Of a stretch of 64,000 nt of DNA, positions 17,401 to 25,101 are shown piece after piece. Position 1 is the stretch's first letter. Every line of letters begins with the position of its first letter. Made by a program: the position numbers and the translations under genes. The notes under the pieces were generated by a model, which saw nothing but the letters and a program-made list of their open reading frames with translations, ran no database searches and was not told the DNA's origin. The DNA is from Streptomyces sp. Je 1-79 (GTDB lineage: Bacteria > Actinomycetota > Actinomycetes > Streptomycetales > Streptomycetaceae), in contig NZ_JAMGSL010000008.1 in assembly GCF_025195125.1 (NCBI RefSeq), positions 63,627 to 127,626 of the forward strand. The letters are read 5' to 3'.

Positions 17401-18462
17401 CGCCGGGTAGTCCGTGTATCCGCGGTGGTCGCCGCCGTAGAACGAGGCGCGGTCCGGGATGTTGTACGGGCCGCCGTTCCTCAGCCGCGCCGGCAGGTCC
17501 GGGTTGGCGATGAACAGCGCGCCGTACGCGACCATGTCGGCCGTACCGTCCTCGATCAGGGCCAGCGACGCGGCGCCGGTCGGGCTCTCGGTCGCCGGGT
17601 TGAGGACGAAGGTGCCGGAGAACCGCTTGCGCAGGGCCAGCGTCAGCTCACGGACGGCCGGGGCGGCCTCCATGAGGTGCAGATACGCGATGCCGAGCGG
17701 GTCGATCGCCGCGATCAGCGCGGTGTACGTCTCCTCCGTCCCGGTCTCCGCGATGTCGTTGTAGGGGTTGGCCGGGGAGATGCGCAGGGCCGTGCGCCCG
17801 GGACCGATCTCGGCGGCGACGGCCTTCGCCACCTCGACGGCGAACCTGATCCGGTTCTCGACCGGACCGCCCCACTCGTCGGTGCGGTGGTTGGTGCCGG
17901 TGGCCAGGAACTGGTGGACGAGATAGCCGTTGGCTCCGTGTATCTCGACGCCGTCGAAGCCCGCGTCCACGGCGTTGCGCGCGGCGGCCGCGTAGGCGGC
18001 GACGGTGGTGCGCACCTCGTCGGAGGTCAGCTCGCGCGGGGTGACGTAGTCCTTGAGCCCGTCGAACGTGAAGAGCCGGCCGTCGGCGCGTACGGCGGAC
18101 GGGCCCACGGGGTGGAGGTCGCCGTCGAGAAGGTCGGGGTGGCCGATCCGGCCCGTGTGCATCAGCTGGGCGAAGATCGTGCCGCCGCGGGCGTGGACGG
18201 CGTCGGTGACCGCGCGCCAGGCGGCCGTCTGCTCGGCGCTGTGCAGCCCCGGGGTGTTCGGGTAGCCCTGGCCCTCCGCGGCGGGCTGGATGCCCTCGGT
18301 GATGATCAGGCCGGCGGAGGCGCGCTGGGCGTAGTACTCGACAGCCAGGGCGGTCGGGGTCCGGTCCACGGCGTCGGCCCGGCTGCGGGTCATCGGGGCC
18401 ATGGCGATGCGGTTGGCGAGGCGGATGCCGGAGAGGTCGATCGGGTCGAAGGCGGTGGTCAT
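17395..18462 (-). CDS. Old yellow enzyme family ene-reductase
   Basis: This 355-residue FMN-dependent NAD(P)H oxidoreductase of the OYE/NemA family reduces activated C=C bonds or nitro compounds. The TIM-barrel signatures are present: NRIAMAPMTRSRA near the N-terminus, GLIITEGIQP, IFAQLMHTGRIGHPD, GFDGVEIHGANGYLVHQFL and NHRTDEWGGPVENR, and a C-terminal FYGGDHRGYTDYPAL typical of the class I enzymes. ATG at 18462 has a TTGGGAGA ribosome site. It diverges from a marR gene, and a copy of the shared operator sits between its start and its promoter, so it is probably induced by electrophilic or oxidised compounds through that MarR. Confidence 0.92.
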   Translation of the reverse strand: MTTAFDPIDLSGIRLANRIAMAPMTRSRADAVDRTPTALAVEYYAQRASAGLIITEGIQPAAEGQGYPNTPGLHSAEQTAAWRAVTDAVHARGGTIFAQLMHTGRIGHPDLLDGDLHPVGPSAVRADGRLFTFDGLKDYVTPRELTSDEVRTTVAAYAAAARNAVDAGFDGVEIHGANGYLVHQFLATGTNHRTDEWGGPVENRIRFAVEVAKAVAAEIGPGRTALRISPANPYNDIAETGTEETYTALIAAIDPLGIAYLHLMEAAPAVRELTLALRKRFSGTFVLNPATESPTGAASLALIEDGTADMVAYGALFIANPDLPARLRNGGPYNIPDRASFYGGDHRGYTDYPAL

Positions 18463-18484
18463 GACGGTCTCCCAAGAATTTATG

Positions 18485-18540
18485 TGGTCGGCCAAGCATT
18501 CGGCCTGACGTCACTGTAACGCATTACTTGGCCGACCAAG
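18485..18540. promoter_or_regulatory. Paired MarR-type operators between OYE and marR
   Basis: The site CTTGGCCGACCAAG (18527-18540, CTTGG-N4-CCAAG dyad) is repeated in inverted orientation as TGGTCGGCCAAG at 18485-18496. One copy faces each divergent gene, which fits autoregulation plus control of the ene-reductase by the adjacent MarR protein. Confidence 0.8.
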
Positions 18541-18577
18541 GTAATCTGGGCACACCACCCGCAACGAGGAGCGACCG

Positions 18578-19102
18578 ATGCCCGAGTCCCCGTCCGTGAA
18601 CCCGTCGGAGCCCGTCTGTACGGGCCCGGTGCCGTCCGCCGCGCTGGGCGGGCCGGTGAGTCACGGGCTCTCCCGCGTGGCCCGGCTGCACCGGATCGCC
18701 GCGGGGCGGCTGCTCAAGGAGGTCGGGCTCTTCCCGGGCCAGGAGTTCCTGATGATGTGCCTGTGGGACCGGGGGCCGGTGCGTCAGTCGGAGCTGATCA
18801 AGGCGATGGGCCTCGACCCGTCGACGGTCACGAAGATGCTCCAGAGGCTGGAGCAGAGCGGTCACGTCCGCCGCAGTCCGGACCCGTCCGACCGCCGCGC
18901 GGCCCTGGTCGAGGCGGCGGAGGACGGGGGCGCGCTGCGGACGGGGGTCGCGGACGCCTGGACGGGCCTGGAGGAGTACACCCTGGCCGGGCTCACCCCG
19001 GCCGAGCGCACGGAACTGACCCGCCTGCTCTCGAAGGTGGAGGAGAACCTCTGCGCGGAGATGGACAGGTGCGGCGAGGCGAAGCGGGGCGAGGGCGCGT
19101 AG
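18578..19102 (+). CDS. MarR-family transcriptional regulator
   Basis: This 174-residue protein has a winged-helix MarR domain: RQSELIKAMGLDPSTVTKMLQRLEQSGHVRRSPDPSDRRA supplies the recognition helix and the wing with its DxRxA-like motif, with dimerisation helices before and after. An N-terminal tail of about 27 residues is disordered-looking. The ATG has GAGGAG seven bases upstream. It diverges from the old yellow enzyme gene with two matching operators between them, so it most likely represses both genes until a ligand or oxidant releases it. The lone Cys residues at the C-terminus (LCAEMDRCG) could sense redox, but this is only a suggestion. Confidence 0.9.
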   Translation: MPESPSVNPSEPVCTGPVPSAALGGPVSHGLSRVARLHRIAAGRLLKEVGLFPGQEFLMMCLWDRGPVRQSELIKAMGLDPSTVTKMLQRLEQSGHVRRSPDPSDRRAALVEAAEDGGALRTGVADAWTGLEEYTLAGLTPAERTELTRLLSKVEENLCAEMDRCGEAKRGEGA

Positions 19103-19146
19103 CGGGCCGGACCCCGGGGCCCCGGGCCCGGCCCTCGCGTACGGAC

Positions 19147-19176
19147 CGAGGCGCCCGGGAGGGCCCGGGCGCCTCG
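19147..19176. terminator. Bidirectional terminator
   Basis: 13-bp perfect stem (CGAGGCGCCCGGG and its complement) with a 4-base loop, between the convergent marR and class V aminotransferase genes. Confidence 0.85.
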
Positions 19177-19210
19177 GGAACGGCACCTGCGCGCGTACGG
19201 GCGCGCGGCG

Positions 19211-20266
19211 TCAGCCCGCCAGGACCTCCAGGGCCCGGTCGACGTCCACCGCGCTGTTGTAGAGGTGGAAGGACGCCCGCAGGTTGCCCGCGCGGGCGGA
19301 CATCAGGACGCCCGCCGCGCGCAGGGCGTCCTGACGGTCGCCGAGGCCCGGCACGGCGACGACGCCGGAGACGTCCGGCACCGGGGCGTGCCCCAGCTCC
19401 GCGAGTCCGGCCCGGAACCGGGCGGCGAGGGCCTTGTTGTGGGCCTCGATCCGCTCGATGCCGACCTCCTCGAGCAGCGCGAGCGAGCGGGCCGCGCCGT
19501 GGTACGAGAGGAAGGCCGGCGGCTCGTCGAACCTCCGTGCCGAGCGGGCGAGTTCGCGCACCGGGCCGTAGCTGTTGGTCCACAGCTCCTCGCCCGTGAC
19601 CCAGCCCGCGTGGATCGCGACCAGCGAGTCCTGCGCCTCCTCCGTGACGGTGAGGAAGGACGCCCCGCGCGGGCAGAGCAGGAACTTGTAGCCACCGGCC
19701 ACCGTGTAGTCCCACTCCCCCGCCCGCAGCGGCAGCCAGCCCGCCGACTGGGTGGCGTCGAGGAGCGTACGGGCGCCGTGCGCGGCCGCCGCGGCCCGTA
19801 CCGCCGCGAAGTCGGCCGTCCGGCCGTCCGCCGACTGGACGGCGGAGAAGGCGACGAGCGCGGTCTCGGGGCGGACCGACTCGGCGAGGAGCTCCAGCGG
19901 CACGAAGCGCGTCTTGAGATCGCCGCGCACGGTGAAGGGCGTGATCACCGAGCTGAAGTCGCCCTCGGGGAAGAGGATCTCGGCGCCCGGGGGCATCGAC
20001 TGCGCGATCAGGCCGACGTGGACGGAGACCGAGCTGCCGACCGCGACCCGGTCCGGATGGACGTCCATGAGCCGGGCGTAGGTGGCGCGGGCCTCGGCGA
20101 CGATGTCGAAGTCGCCGGCGCCGCCCGCGCGCCCGGCCGCGGTCTCCTCGGCGAGCAGGGTGATCGCCTCGATCGTGCGGCGCGGGAGCAACGCGCAGGC
20201 GGAGGTGTTCAGATACGTCTGCTGCGGCGCGAACTCGGCTCCGCCGAGAGGTTCGATGGCATCCAT
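19211..20266 (-). CDS. Class V aminotransferase / cysteine-desulfurase-like enzyme
   Basis: This 351-residue PLP enzyme has the NifS/kynureninase-like class V layout: TYLNTSACALLPRRTIEAI at the start, VAVGSSVSVHVGLIAQSM, TLLDATQSAGWLPLRAGEWDYTVAGGYKFLLCPRGASFLTV with the Schiff-base lysine in YKFLL, and a C-terminal NLRASFHLYNSAVDVDRALEVL. The YN-x-x-x-D ending is typical of the group sometimes annotated as isopenicillin-N-epimerase-like. No active-site cysteine loop of the SufS kind is obvious, so sulfur transfer is less likely than transamination or C-C cleavage. Substrate unknown. The neighbours give no clue. Confidence 0.82.
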   Translation of the reverse strand: MDAIEPLGGAEFAPQQTYLNTSACALLPRRTIEAITLLAEETAAGRAGGAGDFDIVAEARATYARLMDVHPDRVAVGSSVSVHVGLIAQSMPPGAEILFPEGDFSSVITPFTVRGDLKTRFVPLELLAESVRPETALVAFSAVQSADGRTADFAAVRAAAAAHGARTLLDATQSAGWLPLRAGEWDYTVAGGYKFLLCPRGASFLTVTEEAQDSLVAIHAGWVTGEELWTNSYGPVRELARSARRFDEPPAFLSYHGAARSLALLEEVGIERIEAHNKALAARFRAGLAELGHAPVPDVSGVVAVPGLGDRQDALRAAGVLMSARAGNLRASFHLYNSAVDVDRALEVLAG

Positions 20267-20453
20267 GGCCCCAGCCTGGGGTCCCCCCGGGCCGCCGTCA
20301 ATTGCCGTTGATCATGGGGAGAGGCCAAGCGCGGCTTATGCGCGCAGGTCGGAGCCGTGCCGACCGAAGGCGGACGCGCCCCGGACACCCTGGGCATCCG
20401 CCCCCGGACACGCCTCGGCCCCGGACCCTCCCGCAGCGGCCCCGACACGCCTC

Positions 20454-20480
20454 GGCCCCGGACGGTCCGCGTCCGGGGCC
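20454..20480 (-). terminator. Terminator of the FrnE-like gene
   Basis: 10-bp perfect stem GGCCCCGGAC / GTCCGGGGCC with a 7-base loop, 25 bases past the FrnE-like stop. The adjoining 20300-20450 sequence has degenerate CCCCGGAC-rich repeats but no gene. Confidence 0.8.
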
Positions 20481-20505
20481 GGGGGGCGAGGGAGGGGCGG
20501 GCCGG

Positions 20506-21204
20506 TCAGACCTCGCAGCCGCCGTCGACGTCGCAGGCCGCGGCGTCGCCGCCGACCGGCTGGAGCGCCCGGCCCTGCCACGCCTGCTCCAGAGCCTGGG
20601 TGAAGACCTCGGCGGGCTGGCCGCCGGAGATGCCGTAGCGGCGGTCAAGGACGAAGAACGGGACGCCGTTCGCGCCCAGCTCGGCCGCCTCGCGCTCGTC
20701 CGCCCGTACCGCTTCGGCGTACGCGGTCTCGTCGGCGAGGACGGCGCGGACCTCGGCCTCGTCCAGGCCGGCCTCGGCCCCGAGCCGTACCAGCGTCTCG
20801 GCGTCGAAGACGGACCGCTCCTCCGCGAAGTTGGCGCGGTAGGCGAGGTCGAGCAGCTCGTTCTGCCGGCCGCGCTCCTTGGCGAGATGGAGCAGGCGGT
20901 GGATGTCGAAGGTGTTGCCGTGGTCCCGGCCCTCGGTGCGGTAGCCGAGGCCCTCGGAATGCGCGTTGGAGGCGACGTGCGCCTCCATGGAGCGGGCCTC
21001 GTCCAGGGTCCGCCCGTACTTCTTCGCCAGCATGTCGATCACCGGAGCGGTGTCACCCTTGGGCCGGTTCGGGTCGAGCTCGAAGGAGCGGTGCACGACC
21101 TCGATCTCGTCGCGGTGGGCGAAGGCCGCGAGCCCCTTCTCGAAGCGGGCCTTGCCGATGTAGCACCACGGGCAGGCGATGTCGCTCCAGATCTCGACGC
21201 GCAT
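20506..21204 (-). CDS. FrnE-like DsbA-family oxidoreductase
   Basis: This 232-residue protein is a DsbA-superfamily member of the FrnE type, with the thioredoxin-fold CPWCY motif at residues 11-15 (MRVEIWSDIACPWCYIGK). The family is cytoplasmic; there is no signal peptide. The all-alpha insertion (DPNRPKGDTAPVIDMLAKKYG to HLAKERGRQNELLDLAYRANF) and the cis-Pro segment NGVPFFVLDRRYGISGGQPAEVF are as expected. FrnE proteins are named for a polyketide locus and in Deinococcus act as oxidative-stress disulfide isomerases; the role here is likely redox protection. The C-terminus is extended with two extra cysteines (AACDVDGGCEV). Start ATG 21204; upstream frame is not coding. Confidence 0.9.
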   Translation of the reverse strand: MRVEIWSDIACPWCYIGKARFEKGLAAFAHRDEIEVVHRSFELDPNRPKGDTAPVIDMLAKKYGRTLDEARSMEAHVASNAHSEGLGYRTEGRDHGNTFDIHRLLHLAKERGRQNELLDLAYRANFAEERSVFDAETLVRLGAEAGLDEAEVRAVLADETAYAEAVRADEREAAELGANGVPFFVLDRRYGISGGQPAEVFTQALEQAWQGRALQPVGGDAAACDVDGGCEV

Positions 21205-21266
21205 GTTCTTGCTTCTCTCCGGGGTCGTGGGGTGTTCCGTCGCCGGAACGCCCCGGCCGGGCGGTT

Positions 21267-21743
21267 TCATTCCGCGGCGGGCGCCACTGTGAGGCGGAGC
21301 ACGACATGGGTGCCGGAGCGCGGGGTGTCGGGGTCCGGGGTCCAGCCGTGGGCGGCGTAGAAGGCCTGGGCCCGCTCGTTCTTCTCGAAGACCAGCAGGC
21401 GGGCGGTGGCGATGCCCTCGGCGCGCCAGACGTCCAGACAGGCCGCGTGCAGGGCGGTGCCGAGACCTCGGCGCCACCGGTCGGGACGGACGTGGAGCTG
21501 GGTGAGCGTCACCACGCCGTCGCCCCTGCTGTACGCGGCGACTCCGCCGACCTCGCCGTCCCGCTCGGCACAGAGCACGTCGCCCCGCTCCACGGCCCTG
21601 CTCCACCCCTCCCGGGTGCGGGCCAGCTCCTCGGGCCCGGCGAACTCGGCGTCGGGGATGTGCCCGCCGTAGTACGTGGCCCGTGCCTGAAGGTGCAGGG
21701 CGGCGATGGCGTCGAGGTCGCGGGGGGTCGCAGTTCTGATCAT
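21267..21743 (-). CDS. GNAT-family N-acetyltransferase
   Basis: This 158-residue protein is a GNAT-fold acetyltransferase. The acetyl-CoA loop is RPDRWRRGLGTALHAACLD (motif A, about residues 84-102), and motif B with ARLLVFEKNERAQAFYAAHGW follows. The substrate is unknown. The start is placed at the ATG of MIRTATPRDLDAIAALH, which is where GNAT homology begins; the longer open frame upstream runs into the repeats in front of the divergent AMP-ligase gene. No ribosome site precedes that ATG, so a leaderless transcript is possible. It lies 62 bases upstream of the FrnE gene on the same strand and may be co-transcribed. Confidence 0.82.
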   Translation of the reverse strand: MIRTATPRDLDAIAALHLQARATYYGGHIPDAEFAGPEELARTREGWSRAVERGDVLCAERDGEVGGVAAYSRGDGVVTLTQLHVRPDRWRRGLGTALHAACLDVWRAEGIATARLLVFEKNERAQAFYAAHGWTPDPDTPRSGTHVVLRLTVAPAAE

Positions 21744-21917
21744 GACAACGGGGACGCGAGGGGCGGGACGGCGGTTGCGGACGGGCCGGACGAGGGCGAT
21801 CCCGCTGGTGGGCGGCGCCCCTTGGACGTTCCGCCGAGGGGAGCCGGCGCGCCTTGGTCGGTACGGCACCTTGCGTACGGGTGTGCGGGAGCACTGGACT
21901 TCCACGGTCGACACGGC

Positions 21918-21967
21918 GGCATCCGGTACCGGTCGCCGGTATGGCATCCGGTACCGGTCGCCGGTAT
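21918..21967 (+). promoter_or_regulatory. Duplicated operator-like 25-bp repeat
   Basis: Two perfect, directly abutting 25-bp units. Each holds the dyad TACCGG-TCG-CCGGTA (21926-21940 and 21951-21965) and an overlapping CCGGTACCGG palindrome. The array ends 12 bases before the AMP-ligase start, next to its GGAAGGAAG ribosome site, where a bound protein could block transcription or translation start. The regulator is not identified. Confidence 0.75.
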
Positions 21968-21979
21968 GGAAGGAAGCGC

Positions 21980-23359
21980 ATGACACCCCTGCCCGACGGC
22001 CGCACACCCTGGCCCGAGGAGTTCGTCGACCGCTACTGGGCGGCCGGGCACTGGCGTGGCAACACGCTGGACAACCTGCTGCGCGGCTGGGCCCTGCAGT
22101 ACGGACCGCGGACCGCGCTCGTGCACGGCGGCACCCGCGTCACGTACGCGCAGCTGAACCGGCGGGTGGACCGCATGGCCGCCGGATTCCGGCTGCTCGA
22201 CCTCCGGCCCGGGCAACGGGCCGTCGTGCAGCTGCCGAACGTTCCCGAGTTCGTGGTCACCGTGTTCGCGCTGATGCGCGCCGGGGTGGCCCCCGTGTTC
22301 TGCCCGCTCCCGTACCGCGCGTCCGAGGTGTCCCGCCTCGTGCGGGTCACCGAGGCCGTCGGCTATGTCGGACCCTCGACGTACGAGGGCTTCGACCACA
22401 CGGCGATGGCGGCCGGTATCGCGACCCAAGGGCCCTTCCTGCGACGGGTGTTCACCTACGAGGAGCCGGGCGCCGAGTCCCCGTACGGCGGCTTCACGAC
22501 CGACCCGTCGGGCTGCCACTACGTCCCGCTGGGCTCCGTCGACGCCCCGCCGGCACCGGCGCGCGCGACCAGCGCCGACCAGGTGGCGTTCTTCCTGCTC
22601 TCCGGCGGGACCGACGGGGCTCCCAGGCTCGTTCCGCGTACCCACGACGACTACGCCTGCCAAGCGCGGGCCGCCGCCGAGCTCGTGTCGCTCACCGAGG
22701 ACGACGTGTACCTGGCCGCGCTGCCCGCGGGCTCCACCTTCGCCTTCGGCTGCCCCGGCGTCGTCGGCACCCTCTCCGTCGGCGGCACCGTCGTCCTGGC
22801 CGCGGACCCGGAACCCGCCGCGTGCCTTCCGGTCGTCGAACGGGAGCGGGTCACCCTCACCTCGGTGGACCCCGGCGCAGCCCGACGCTGGCTCGACGCG
22901 CTCTCCTCCGTCGGTGCCGACGTGAGCAGTCTGCGTCTCCTCCAGGTCGGCGGGGCGCTCCTGCCGCGGGCGGACGCCGAACGTGTGGGACCCGAGCTGG
23001 GCTGCCGCCTCCAACAGGTCTTCTCCATGGCCGAGGGGCCGCTCACCTTCACCCGGCCCGCCGACCCGGACGAGACCGTGTTCACCACGCAGGGCCGCCC
23101 GCTCTCGCCGGACGACGAGCTCCGCCTGGTCGACGCCTTCGGAGAGGACGTGCCCGACGGGGAGCCCGGCGAACTCCTCGCCCGCGGCCCGTCCGTCCCG
23201 CGCGGCCACCTCCGGACCCCCGACGAGGACGCCCGCGCCTTCACCCCCGACGGCTGGTTCCGCACCGGCACCCTGGCACGACGCACCCCGGACGGCGACC
23301 TGGTGGTGACCGGGGGCATTCGCGGGGGCACGGCCGAGAACCGCGAAGCCGCCCCTTAA
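21980..23359 (+). CDS. Truncated DhbE/EntE-like aryl-AMP ligase, probably inactive
   Basis: The 459-residue product follows 2,3-dihydroxybenzoate/salicylate-AMP ligases (DhbE/EntE/YbtE type), which load aryl acids for siderophores or antibiotics. Alignable blocks include the N-terminal FVDRYWAAGHWRGNTLDNLL, the phosphate loop SGGTDGAPRLVPRTH (residues 208-222), LLQVGGALL and QQVFSMAEGPLTFTR. Two things are wrong. The A7 motif reads FRTGTL where the family has YRTGDL, so the ribose-binding Asp is Thr431. The frame also ends in ENREAAP where the last ~80 residues, with the A10 lysine, should follow. Family members run about 540 residues. It is either a relic or a non-catalytic binder. Start: ATG with GGAAGGAAG. 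No siderophore genes lie nearby. Confidence 0.75.
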   Translation: MTPLPDGRTPWPEEFVDRYWAAGHWRGNTLDNLLRGWALQYGPRTALVHGGTRVTYAQLNRRVDRMAAGFRLLDLRPGQRAVVQLPNVPEFVVTVFALMRAGVAPVFCPLPYRASEVSRLVRVTEAVGYVGPSTYEGFDHTAMAAGIATQGPFLRRVFTYEEPGAESPYGGFTTDPSGCHYVPLGSVDAPPAPARATSADQVAFFLLSGGTDGAPRLVPRTHDDYACQARAAAELVSLTEDDVYLAALPAGSTFAFGCPGVVGTLSVGGTVVLAADPEPAACLPVVERERVTLTSVDPGAARRWLDALSSVGADVSSLRLLQVGGALLPRADAERVGPELGCRLQQVFSMAEGPLTFTRPADPDETVFTTQGRPLSPDDELRLVDAFGEDVPDGEPGELLARGPSVPRGHLRTPDEDARAFTPDGWFRTGTLARRTPDGDLVVTGGIRGGTAENREAAP

Positions 23360-23399
23360 AGGGTGTTGCAGAAGGCCCAGTTGCGGGCATTTCTCCTGC

Positions 23400-23835
23400 C
23401 AGTGCTTCGACATCGGCGACGAGACCCCGTGGAACCCGTCCAATGGAGCTTCCCGCATGTTTCCAGCGCCAGGTAGCGGTCTTCGAAGCGGAGCTGGAAC
23501 TCCCCTCGGGCATCGGGCCGATGGAGAACGACGAGTGTCAGATCAGCCCCGATACCTTCGAAACCTTCGTGAACGCCCTTGTGGCGAAGCACCGAAGAAC
23601 GAGCCACGCCATCTGGCTCGCGCTCTCCGAAGGCTTCACTGCCACGGTGCTCGTTCTTGCAGAACGCGCCGCGATCAAGGTGGACTGGGCACGGCACGGA
23701 GCCACCCCGGAAGCCCCGCTCGAAGACGTGCAGGTTTCCACCGTCACGGGGCTGTCCGCCCCTGCGGAAGGCGCAGCCTGGGCTGCGGGGCTGCGCGAGA
23801 AGGCCCGGGAGCTGGGACGGCGCATGCCCCGCTGA
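23400..23835 (+). pseudogene. Frameshifted DUF6086-like gene
   Basis: Two frames together give one recognisable protein. Frame one reads QCFDIGDETPWNPSNGASRM; the other continues FQRQVAVFEAELELPSGIGP and on to the stop. This matches the small actinobacterial family I know as DUF6086 (recall, not searched). The break is at a TTT run, 23460-23462, where one extra T would explain it. The family's start (MSQYF-like) is also lost: no start codon lies in the first frame. An ATG at 23443 could give a 130-residue product of the second frame (MELPACFQRQV...), but its first residues are out-of-frame nonsense. It follows the truncated AMP ligase by 40 bases. Confidence 0.7.
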
Positions 23836-24125
23836 CCAGAGCAGCCGCGCCTGACGAACCCGATCGCAACCTCTCACCGCTGCAGCCGCCATAAGAACTG
23901 AACCACCAACGGAAACGGCTGCTAAGAGGCGCAGGGCGGCGGCCACTGAGTCAGAGCCGCTCCGCGCGCCGGCGCGCATCGTCGACGTCACCGCCCGTTC
24001 GCGGGTTGAGCTGTGTTCGTGCGCGCAGGTGGCTGCCATCTCCGGCGAGGGCGGTGTCGTCGCGGTGACCACGGCGGGTCTAAGATCACGCCCTACCTTG
24101 ATCGCTTAGATGCGGGAGGACATTG

Positions 24126-24575
24126 ATGGCCAAGATGAGGACCCGGATAGCGACCCTGCTTGCGGCGACCGCCGTGACGGTCGGTGCCACCCTTGGCACT
24201 GGTGCGGGTACTGCCGCGGCAGCGCCCCGGCTCACCGTCCAGACGAGCTGGTACCAGGACACCCATTCGGTGGTCGCCTACCTCTACGCCGACGGCAAGT
24301 ACGCCGGATACGTGAACTGGAACGCGGACCCGGTGGGAACCGACCCTGGAGACGCGCTGCGAGCAAATGACGACGCGGCCGACGGGTGGGGCGTCAAGGG
24401 GATCATCACGAACGCCTGGGTCTACCGCGAGGCTTCGACTCAGGGGCACTCGTCCCCTTACACGACCTCATGGAAGACCGGTGACCTGGACGAAGGCCAG
24501 CGTCTGTCCCTCGACGTGTGCCTGGTGAAGGGCTCGGAGCAGGTCTGCAGCCGCGGCCTCCCTGTCCGGTCGTAG
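24126..24575 (+). CDS. Small secreted protein of unknown function
   Basis: This 149-residue protein has a clear Sec signal peptide (RTRIATLLAATAVTVGATLG then TGAGTAAAAP, cleavage near residue 32). The mature part of about 115 residues is rich in aromatic residues and Gly/Asp (SWYQDTHSVVAYLYADGKYAGYVNWNADP) and ends with two cysteines (DVCLVKGSEQVC), likely a single disulfide. I do not recognise a family. ATG 24126 has GGGAGGA five bases upstream. Codon use is less GC-biased than in the core genes, and the gene sits in a decayed island, so it was probably acquired. A second, unrelated small secreted protein gene lies 0.5 kb downstream. The 290 bases upstream hold no supportable gene. Confidence 0.75.
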   Translation: MAKMRTRIATLLAATAVTVGATLGTGAGTAAAAPRLTVQTSWYQDTHSVVAYLYADGKYAGYVNWNADPVGTDPGDALRANDDAADGWGVKGIITNAWVYREASTQGHSSPYTTSWKTGDLDEGQRLSLDVCLVKGSEQVCSRGLPVRS

Positions 24576-24735
24576 GCGGATCTCCCACCCAGCTGAGGCG
24601 AGTGCACGCAGGCCTGAGCGGACAGTTCCGCAAGTGTCCAGCCTGGACTCGGCAGTGCCCCGGTCCCGTCACGGGCAGGTCTCGGGGCACTGCGGCCGTC
24701 CGCTGTCCGCCACAGGAAGGCGACCTCTCACGCCG

Positions 24736-25024
24736 TCAGAGTGGTGACCGTGCCACCCTCCAGCCGCTCCTCGGCGTCATCGCGTGCGCGGCGCAGACCA
24801 GATGCAAGCCGCCATGGGGGTCGGCGACCTCGTACGTCAGGGGCTCCCCACAGGCCCTGCTCGGCCTGTCGTAGCCGAAGGAAGCGCCGACAGGCCAACT
24901 CCCTGCACCAGGCGCGGCCGCCATGGCTCCTGAGGGTGCTGTAGCGGTCGGGGCAGACGCTCCACGGGGGCCGCGCGGCTGCATCCGTATGGCAGTTGTG
25001 CGGGTGCAGTGGGCATTCGATCAC
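24736..25024 (-). pseudogene. Frameshifted Cys/His-rich small protein gene
   Basis: Two minus-strand frames appear to be halves of one gene. The first, from a GTG at 25024, reads IECPLHPHNCHTD ... VCPDRYSTLRSHGG ... AWCRELAC. The second reads GASFGYDRPSRACGEPLTY and EVADPHGGLHLVCAAHAM up to a stop at 24736. One extra C near 24885-24893 would account for the shift. Joined, it would be a protein of about 95 residues with eight cysteines plus histidines, spaced like a zinc-binding protein. I do not recognise the family, and it is possible that only one of the two frames is real. The rest of 24576-25101 shows no other gene. Confidence 0.4.
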
Positions 25025-25101
25025 ACGTTCGAGATGTCGCAAAAGATCATGCTAGCCTCCGCTGTTCGATGACGTCTTCCTTCCAGCGGAGGTTTTGCAG
25101 T

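Noticed and set aside
23836-24125. Gene in the gap before the first secreted-protein gene
   Set aside because: Frames on both strands are short or run antisense; no start with ribosome site and no recognisable domain.
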